From: an uncultured Bacilli bacterium
GTDB lineage: Bacteria > Bacillota_I > Bacilli_A > RF39 > UBA660
Direction of reading: 5' to 3'
NCBI GenBank assembly: GCA_951800155.1
Contig: CATOJL010000030.1
Span: forward strand, 1 to 11,521
DNA: 11,521 nucleotides
The notes beneath the pieces are model-generated. The model was not told the origin of the DNA and did no database searches. It saw only the letters and a program-made list of their open reading frames with translations. Shown in pieces: positions 7,038 through 11,521 of the stretch (position 1 is the first letter of the stretch; each line of letters starts with the position of its first letter). The position numbers were made by a program, and so were the translations under genes.

Positions 7038-7091
7038 ATCTATCTTCTATACCCTTACATTGCATCTTCCTCAACAGGGATTTATAAAAAA

Positions 7092-8549
7092 CTACAGATT
7101 TTTTTTATGAGATTTCAAAAGAGAAAGAATAAATATTTCAAAAATAGAAAAGGTAATACTTATGTAAATTAAATTCTTATAACTGAAAAAGGCAAGAACT
7201 AAATTAAGGAAAAGAAGAAGAAAATAAAGAATACAAATTTTATTTTTCAGTTGAGTCAGTTGTTTTGCTTCTTTTTTTAGAAAAAGGATATGTGCAATAT
7301 CTCCATCCATCAGTTCAATATCACAATCTTTGTTTGGAGAAAGACTCACTGTTAAATCAGCCACTTTCATAAAATCATTGGATTGATACAGATCATCAAT
7401 GTATATGATTTGATGATACCTCTTTTCATTTTTTAAAAAAGCAAGCTTATCTTCTAACGTAAGATTGGCATAACTTTCGGTAATAGATAGATGAGAAGCT
7501 ATTTTCTTTACTTGTTCTTTAGAGGAAGAAGATAAAAGAACTGTTTTTTCGATTCCCTCCTCTTTTAATAGAGGAAACAAAAACTCTAAATCATTTTTTA
7601 ACTCATCTTTAAAAACAAAAGTTCCTACATATGTTCCATCAATAGCAATCATAGTGGTTGGTTGTAGGAATTCTACTCTAGGATACTTAATGTTTAACTC
7701 TTCAAATAAAGTTCCACTCCCATGGACAATTTCCATCCCATCGACGACACCACGTACTCCTTTGCCTTTCATTTCACTCATAAAAGAGATTTCATGTTCT
7801 TCTTTATCTTTGTATTTTCCGTGAAAAGCAAGAGCAATAGGATGATGACTTTTTTGTTCTAAAAGAATAGCATATTTAAAAATTTCTTCCTTTGTTTGAT
7901 AAACAGGAATAATTTTTGTAATCTCCATTTTCCCATAAGTAAGGACCCCTGTTTTTGTTAGGACAATCTCATCACAATTTTGTATTCTTTCAAATATATT
8001 TTCTTTATGAAATAGAATTTGTTTTTGTTTCACTTTTTGTAGGCTTATTTGATAAATAGATGTCAAAATTGACTCTAATCTATTTTGTTTTAATAATAAA
8101 AGAATTGTAAGTAAAAAGAGGAAAATAATCTTTCTTTCCTTATCAAATAATAGAAAAAGAAAGATACATGATAAAAGGAGAAAGAAAAGAAGAAATCTTT
8201 TTTGCTGTATTTTACTACTCTTTAAAAAGGAAGGGGTATATAAATCAAATTCACTTCTCTTTCCCAGCAAATTTATAAATAAGAAATGCATTCCTTGTTC
8301 GATAGCTTTATAAATAAAGAACAGTTTGCCTTCCTTTAGAACAAAAAAACAAATAGCCAAAAAGAAGTCGATAAAAGCTGTTCCTTTTATTTTTTTGGTT
8401 TGTATACTATGAATAAGAATTTCTATGTCCTCCCCAAGTAAACAAAGGATCGCTACTCCTTCCAAAATCATTTTTATGTTCGACTGAAAAAAACAGGAAA
8501 CAAAAAAGAAGAGAATAGAAAGTACATAAGACAAATATAATTTTTTCAT
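7092..8549 (-). CDS. Degenerate P1B-type ATPase-like membrane protein, probably catalytically inactive
   Basis: A 485-aa protein with the layout of a heavy-metal P-type ATPase: six hydrophobic segments (about 5-21, 24-49, 56-71, 75-95, 118-135, 140-153), a cytoplasmic P/N domain (about 175-430) and two C-terminal segments (about 439-457, 460-479). Recognisable remnants are LTKTGVLT where DKTGTLT belongs, HHP (235-237) of the N domain, GKGVRGVVDG (262-271), the IDGTYVGTFVFKDELK block and EDK (366-368). Key residues are lost. The phosphorylated Asp is Thr198 (ACA), TGD is replaced by a serine run (340-343), and GDGxND by IDDLYQSND. The CPx metal motif is absent, and only about 22 residues stand where the actuator domain with TGES should be. 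Pump activity is therefore unlikely. The frame is intact, with its own promoter and terminator. The start is ATG 8549 (AGGTG 5 nt upstream); ATG 8552 is possible. The TTG at 8594 lies in the promoter. Confidence 0.8.
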   Translation of the reverse strand: MKKLYLSYVLSILFFFVSCFFQSNIKMILEGVAILCLLGEDIEILIHSIQTKKIKGTAFIDFFLAICFFVLKEGKLFFIYKAIEQGMHFLFINLLGKRSEFDLYTPSFLKSSKIQQKRFLLFFLLLSCIFLFLLFDKERKIIFLFLLTILLLLKQNRLESILTSIYQISLQKVKQKQILFHKENIFERIQNCDEIVLTKTGVLTYGKMEITKIIPVYQTKEEIFKYAILLEQKSHHPIALAFHGKYKDKEEHEISFMSEMKGKGVRGVVDGMEIVHGSGTLFEELNIKYPRVEFLQPTTMIAIDGTYVGTFVFKDELKNDLEFLFPLLKEEGIEKTVLLSSSSKEQVKKIASHLSITESYANLTLEDKLAFLKNEKRYHQIIYIDDLYQSNDFMKVADLTVSLSPNKDCDIELMDGDIAHILFLKKEAKQLTQLKNKICILYFLLLFLNLVLAFFSYKNLIYISITFSIFEIFILSLLKSHKKNL

Positions 8550-8565
8550 CATATCACCTATTTCC

Positions 8566-8594
8566 ATTATAGTTTTTTTTTGATTTTGAGTCAA
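8566..8594 (-). promoter_or_regulatory. Near-consensus sigma-A promoter of the P-type ATPase-like gene
   Basis: On the minus strand TTGACT (8594-8589), exactly 17 nt, then TATAAT (8571-8566). Transcription should start near 8559, so the mRNA would begin at about AGGTGAT and reach the ATG pair at 8552/8549 after only 7-10 nt. This rules out the upstream in-frame TTG (8594) and ATG (8567) as starts, because both lie within the promoter. Confidence 0.75.
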
Positions 8595-8681
8595 CTTGCA
8601 TCAAATGGAAAGATAGTATTTTTTTCTTAGAGAATATGACCAAAAACTAAAAATTTAGATCGTAACAAGAAGAGTTCTATC

Positions 8682-8712
8682 AAAAAATTTATGGGTTTTA
8701 TTCCCATAAATT
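8682..8712 (-). terminator. Intrinsic terminator overlapping the end of the nucleotidyltransferase gene
   Basis: On the minus strand AATTTATGGG (8712-8703) pairs perfectly with CCCATAAATT (8695-8686), with a 7-nt loop and a T run to 8682. The first arm encodes the last residues (N-L-W) of the nucleotidyltransferase, and the loop contains its TAA stop. It ends the gltX operon before the promoter at 8566-8594. Confidence 0.75.
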
Positions 8713-9606
8713 CTTTTGGTATTTTCCTCTTTCAATTTCCTCATTCATTTTTTGTATGACATATTCTCTATCTTCTTTATATGTTACCCCTATCCATTCT
8801 GATTCTGTAGGAATCAATTTAACTTGAATCTCGTTTGTTTGAATTAAATGACAGACAAGTTGTGGAATTAAATATTCACAAGTTTGTCTATTTTCCTTAT
8901 TCGCTTCTAAAAAAGAAGGAAAGTTTTTTTCAATATATTCAAATATACTTGGTGAAAATCCAAATAAATTTAAAGAAACAGGCTGTGTGTTTGCAATAGA
9001 GAAAGGTTTTCTTCCATCTAAGGGAGAAGCAACAATTTTTCCATTCCTTTTTTCAACACTACTTTCTATAAGTTCTTCTAAAAATTCATTTTTACTTTTC
9101 AATATAGCTCTTTTTACGCTTCCATTTTTTGTAAGTGTTTTCTCTACCTCATAACCAATAATTGAATACGTATTTTCATTCACAACCTCCTGTAAACAGT
9201 TTGCTATATCAAAAAAGGCTTCCCTTCCATAAAAATCATCCGCATTGATAATTGCGAAATTTTCCTTAATTTTATCCTTAGCTGTTAAAATAGCATGGGC
9301 TGTTCCCCAAGGTTTTATACGACCTTCTGGTACAGAATAATTTTCTGGTAAATCATCTAATTCCTGAAAACAATATTCTACTTGAATGAAAGGTTCAATG
9401 CGTGTGCCTATCGTTTCTTTAAAAACAGAGTAATTTTCTTTTTTTATTACAAATACAATTTTATTAAATCCTGCTTTTATTGCATCATAAACAGAATAAT
9501 CTATGATAAATTCATTCGATGGACCCAGAGGTTCTATTTGCTTTAATCCTCCAAACCGGCTTCCCATTCCAGCTGCCATAATAAGCAGTGTCATATCTTT
9601 TTTCAT
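8698..9606 (-). CDS. Sugar-phosphate nucleotidyltransferase-like protein
   Basis: A cytoplasmic protein of 302 aa with the NTP-transferase fold, which joins an NTP and a sugar (or other) phosphate to give an activated NDP-compound. The N-terminal nucleotide-binding signature is LIMAAGMGSRFGGLKQ (residues 8-23), matching the G-x-G-x-R-x-G-x-K pattern. PWGTAHAIL (99-107) and INADDFYG (120-127), with its metal-binding Asp, follow. The C-terminal part (about 200-302) is less distinctive. It lacks a left-handed beta-helix acyltransferase domain, so it is not GlmU-like. The product (UDP-, dTDP-, CDP- or other) cannot be told from sequence. The start is the ATG at 9606, with GAGAG 6 nt upstream; a TTG at 9630 would overlap the upstream gene. 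It is the last gene of the gltX unit, 17 nt after the thioredoxin-like gene. Confidence 0.8.
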   Translation of the reverse strand: MKKDMTLLIMAAGMGSRFGGLKQIEPLGPSNEFIIDYSVYDAIKAGFNKIVFVIKKENYSVFKETIGTRIEPFIQVEYCFQELDDLPENYSVPEGRIKPWGTAHAILTAKDKIKENFAIINADDFYGREAFFDIANCLQEVVNENTYSIIGYEVEKTLTKNGSVKRAILKSKNEFLEELIESSVEKRNGKIVASPLDGRKPFSIANTQPVSLNLFGFSPSIFEYIEKNFPSFLEANKENRQTCEYLIPQLVCHLIQTNEIQVKLIPTESEWIGVTYKEDREYVIQKMNEEIERGKYQKNLWE

Positions 9607-9623
9607 ATAATTCTCTCTTTCTT

Positions 9624-10319
9624 TTAGCAAGCACTATCACAGCTTGTATCTACTACCTTCATAAATTTATCAACAAGTATACTCAATAGTTTTGTTTTTT
9701 CCTCTTCGGTTAAAGGAGTAAATGGATCAGTTTGTTCTTCCCATGTTCCTGTATGTGTATCTACAATCTCGCCATCTCTCACAAAAAGAACATAGGGAAC
9801 ATAAATACGTTTTAATGTATCATCCTCTAATCCTTCATAAATAGGTAAAATGCTATCTAATTTTTGAAGTAATTTTGTATAACCTTCACTCCCCACTTTT
9901 TCTTGTATTACTTTCCCATCCTCAAATGTAAGTATATTTCTTTCTTCTTTTAAATTCTTATAATGAATTTTTCCCATACCTACTTTTTTAGAAGCTTGCG
10001 CTAAAAGAGGGACCAACTCCCGACACCAAGGACATTCTGGATATCCAAAATAAATAACTCCTGTTCCGTCCAATACTTTGTCTATTTCTTCATAAGAAGC
10101 ATAATAAAATGGATTCTTTTCTAAAAGTTCTATAGAACTATATTGTTTCTCTGTTCCTTCTATTATCTTCTCATTGAAAGACTCGTACTCTTCTTTAAAT
10201 TTTACTGCATCCGTCTTGATTTCTTCTTTCTTATTGACCAATTCATAAATGCCCATCGTTCCAATCGAACAAATGACTAAAATACTCATTAATACACATT
10301 TTAATTTATCTAACTGCAT
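9624..10319 (-). CDS. Membrane-anchored thioredoxin-fold protein with CPWC and a C-terminal CxxxC
   Basis: A 231-aa protein with one hydrophobic N-terminal segment (about 8-27; Lys before it, Glu and Lys after), which should place the rest outside the membrane. A helical linker rich in Glu and Lys (30-70) leads to a thioredoxin-like domain. VIYFGYPECPWCREL (88-102) carries the redox motif C96-P-W-C99. The cis-proline equivalent is P175 in VPYVLFVRDGEIV, and TGTW follows at 190-193. The last residues hold a second cysteine pair, C227-x3-C231, at the very end. It resembles the thioredoxin-like/bacteriocin transport accessory family, but its partner is unknown. Its ATG lies inside gltX (10-nt overlap), with no good ribosome site nearby, so translation probably depends on gltX. 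Confidence 0.75.
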   Translation of the reverse strand: MQLDKLKCVLMSILVICSIGTMGIYELVNKKEEIKTDAVKFKEEYESFNEKIIEGTEKQYSSIELLEKNPFYYASYEEIDKVLDGTGVIYFGYPECPWCRELVPLLAQASKKVGMGKIHYKNLKEERNILTFEDGKVIQEKVGSEGYTKLLQKLDSILPIYEGLEDDTLKRIYVPYVLFVRDGEIVDTHTGTWEEQTDPFTPLTEEEKTKLLSILVDKFMKVVDTSCDSAC

Positions 10320-11521
10320 GACAACTTTTCAAACCTTTCTATCATTTTATCTCGACCTAGAATCTTCATAATTTCATATAAATCTGGTGTTTGTGCTTTT
10401 TTAGTTAAAGCTACTCTTAAAACAGTAGATACATCGGTAATATTTCCTTTAAAAGCTTCTGGATTTTGTTTGTATTCTTTCATATTTGAAGCATATCCAA
10501 GCGCATCACATAAAGATTTTATCTTTGTAAACCAAGTATCTTTATCATCATCCATCACAAAATAAGTATTCATATATGTTTCTGTAATCTTTTTTATTTC
10601 TTCTTTCTCTGTTATTTTCATAAATTCATACGTTTCTTCTTTTTCAAATAAATCATCATACATATACCAAACATTTGCAAGAATGTCACTATAAGTTGTA
10701 ATATCTTTTCTAGGTTTTACACTTTCTCTTTCTATATTGATAATAGACAAATAATATTCCTTATCTTTTTCAATTATCTCTTTTAATGCTGGATTATATT
10801 TATTCGCCCATGCATAGGATTCTTTAAAAAGGGTTTCCTTCGTCATTTTAGAAATTATATTTTTGGAGATATTATTTAATTTATCTATATCAAATAAAGC
10901 CCCTCCTGAAGATGCCATTTTTTTTGACTGAAAAGGAAAATCTAAGTAGGTTTTTTCTGGATTTTCCGTATGCCACTGTTCGTAATTGGAATTAATAATG
11001 GTCATTAAATATTCAATCACAGCCTCTTTCGGATAACCTTGTTCTTCATAATAAGCCATCGTAGCTTCTGGATCTTTTCTTTTTGATAATTTTCTTACAC
11101 TACTTCCCTCTTTTTTTACAAGAAGGGGAGTATGCACATATTTTGGAAGAGGATAGTCAAATGTTTCAAACAATTCCACATGTTTAGGAACACTACTGAG
11201 CCACTCCTCTCCACGTATAACATGGGTTGTACGCATTAAAGCATCATCGACTAAATGAGCAAAATGGTAAGTAGGAAGCCCGCCCTCACTTTTCATAATG
11301 ACGAAATCTTCATCATTTTCAGGTAAATAAAGAAGTCCCCTCACCTCATCCATAAATTTGAATTTTTTTTCAAAATCCCCCATAGACTTAAAGCGAATCA
11401 CATAAGGTTCCCCATTTTGAATTTTCTGCATTGCTTCTTCAATAGGTAAATTTCTATACCTAGCATATCTTCCATAATAGCCTGTTCTTGCCTTTATTTT
11501 TTCTTGTGCACTTCTTAATTC
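10310..11521 (-). CDS. gltX: Glutamyl-tRNA synthetase, 5' end beyond the window
   Basis: Class I aminoacyl-tRNA synthetase that attaches Glu to tRNA-Glu (and to tRNA-Gln where an amidotransferase pathway exists). The frame is open to the right edge, so the 403 residues here lack the N-terminal part with the HIGH motif (roughly 150 residues if like the Clostridium-type enzyme). Visible signatures are ARTGYYGRYAR near the edge, PYVIRFKS, the active-site block GLPTYHFAHLVDDALM with THVIRGEEWL, and KLSKR (about 11078-11092), a normal variant of KMSKR. The C-terminal anticodon-binding part (SSGGALFDIDKLN, WFTKIKSLCDALGYA, TDVSTVLRVAL, TPDLYEIMKILG) is intact and matches the longer, roughly 550-aa Clostridium/Mollicutes type. 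It leads an operon with the thioredoxin-like and nucleotidyltransferase genes. An internal ATG at 11431 is not the start. Confidence 0.95.
   Translation of the reverse strand, partial: ELRSAQEKIKARTGYYGRYARYRNLPIEEAMQKIQNGEPYVIRFKSMGDFEKKFKFMDEVRGLLYLPENDEDFVIMKSEGGLPTYHFAHLVDDALMRTTHVIRGEEWLSSVPKHVELFETFDYPLPKYVHTPLLVKKEGSSVRKLSKRKDPEATMAYYEEQGYPKEAVIEYLMTIINSNYEQWHTENPEKTYLDFPFQSKKMASSGGALFDIDKLNNISKNIISKMTKETLFKESYAWANKYNPALKEIIEKDKEYYLSIINIERESVKPRKDITTYSDILANVWYMYDDLFEKEETYEFMKITEKEEIKKITETYMNTYFVMDDDKDTWFTKIKSLCDALGYASNMKEYKQNPEAFKGNITDVSTVLRVALTKKAQTPDLYEIMKILGRDKMIERFEKLSCS

Larger units (their letters stand above)
6805..7091. other. Intergenic region upstream of dnaG
   Basis: The gap between dnaG and the P-type ATPase-like gene is about 300 nt. 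It holds a terminator (7000-7037) and a candidate dnaG promoter (6911-6938). The leader between that promoter and dnaG is A/T-rich. I see no riboswitch, T-box sequence, tRNA or convincing small gene, only a 9-codon ATG frame at about 7040-7065 that is too short to support. Confidence 0.6.

Noticed and set aside
7040..7065. Tiny minus-strand ATG frame of 9 codons with a GAGG sequence just upstream, and a start-stop ATGTAA
   Set aside because: Too short to separate from chance; the spacing is poor and there is no promoter of its own.

Overview
The window is strongly A+T-rich DNA with standard bacterial gene structure: AGGAGG-type ribosome binding sites, sigma-A-type promoters, intrinsic hairpin terminators and tightly packed genes. 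TGA is used as a stop (dnaG) and TGG encodes Trp, so the code is standard rather than the Mycoplasma code. The gene set (dnaG-rpoD-trmK beside a YqfQ/VrrA-family gene, and a Clostridium/Mollicutes-type glutamyl-tRNA synthetase) points to a low-G+C Firmicute, most likely in or near Bacilli (Erysipelotrichia/RF39-like). That placement is inferred from gene content only.

Layout. All genes but one run leftwards (minus strand). (1) 97-2793: a two-gene type IV pilus-like unit, a pilC/gspF-type membrane protein with an unusual long charged N-terminal extension, followed by a prepilin peptidase. It has a good promoter at 2862-2889 and a probable terminator at 40-68. (2) 2936-3280 (+): a small YqfQ/VrrA-like gene, divergent from pilC and convergent with trmK. 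(3) 3264-6789: dnaG, rpoD and trmK, a macromolecular-synthesis-type operon with 4-nt and 1-nt overlaps; rpsU is not in the window. (4) 7092-8549: a P1B-type ATPase relative with its own promoter and terminator. It lacks the actuator domain, the intramembrane CPx motif, the phosphorylated aspartate and the TGD motif. (5) 8698 to the right edge: gltX (5' end missing), a membrane-anchored thioredoxin-fold protein and a sugar-nucleotidyltransferase-like protein, ending in a terminator whose first arm is the end of the last gene.

Working together: dnaG, rpoD and trmK serve replication priming, housekeeping transcription and tRNA modification, and gltX charges tRNA. The pilC and prepilin peptidase genes are part of a pilus or competence machine whose ATPase and pilins are not here. 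The thioredoxin-like protein and nucleotidyltransferase suggest envelope work, but nothing in the sequence fixes their substrates.

Most noteworthy: the degenerate but intact P-type ATPase-like protein; the convergent yqfQ/trmK pair, in which each coding region appears to hold the other's terminator; the coiled-coil extension of PilC; and the C-terminal CxxxC of the thioredoxin-like protein. No CRISPR array, insertion sequence, tRNA or rRNA was seen.
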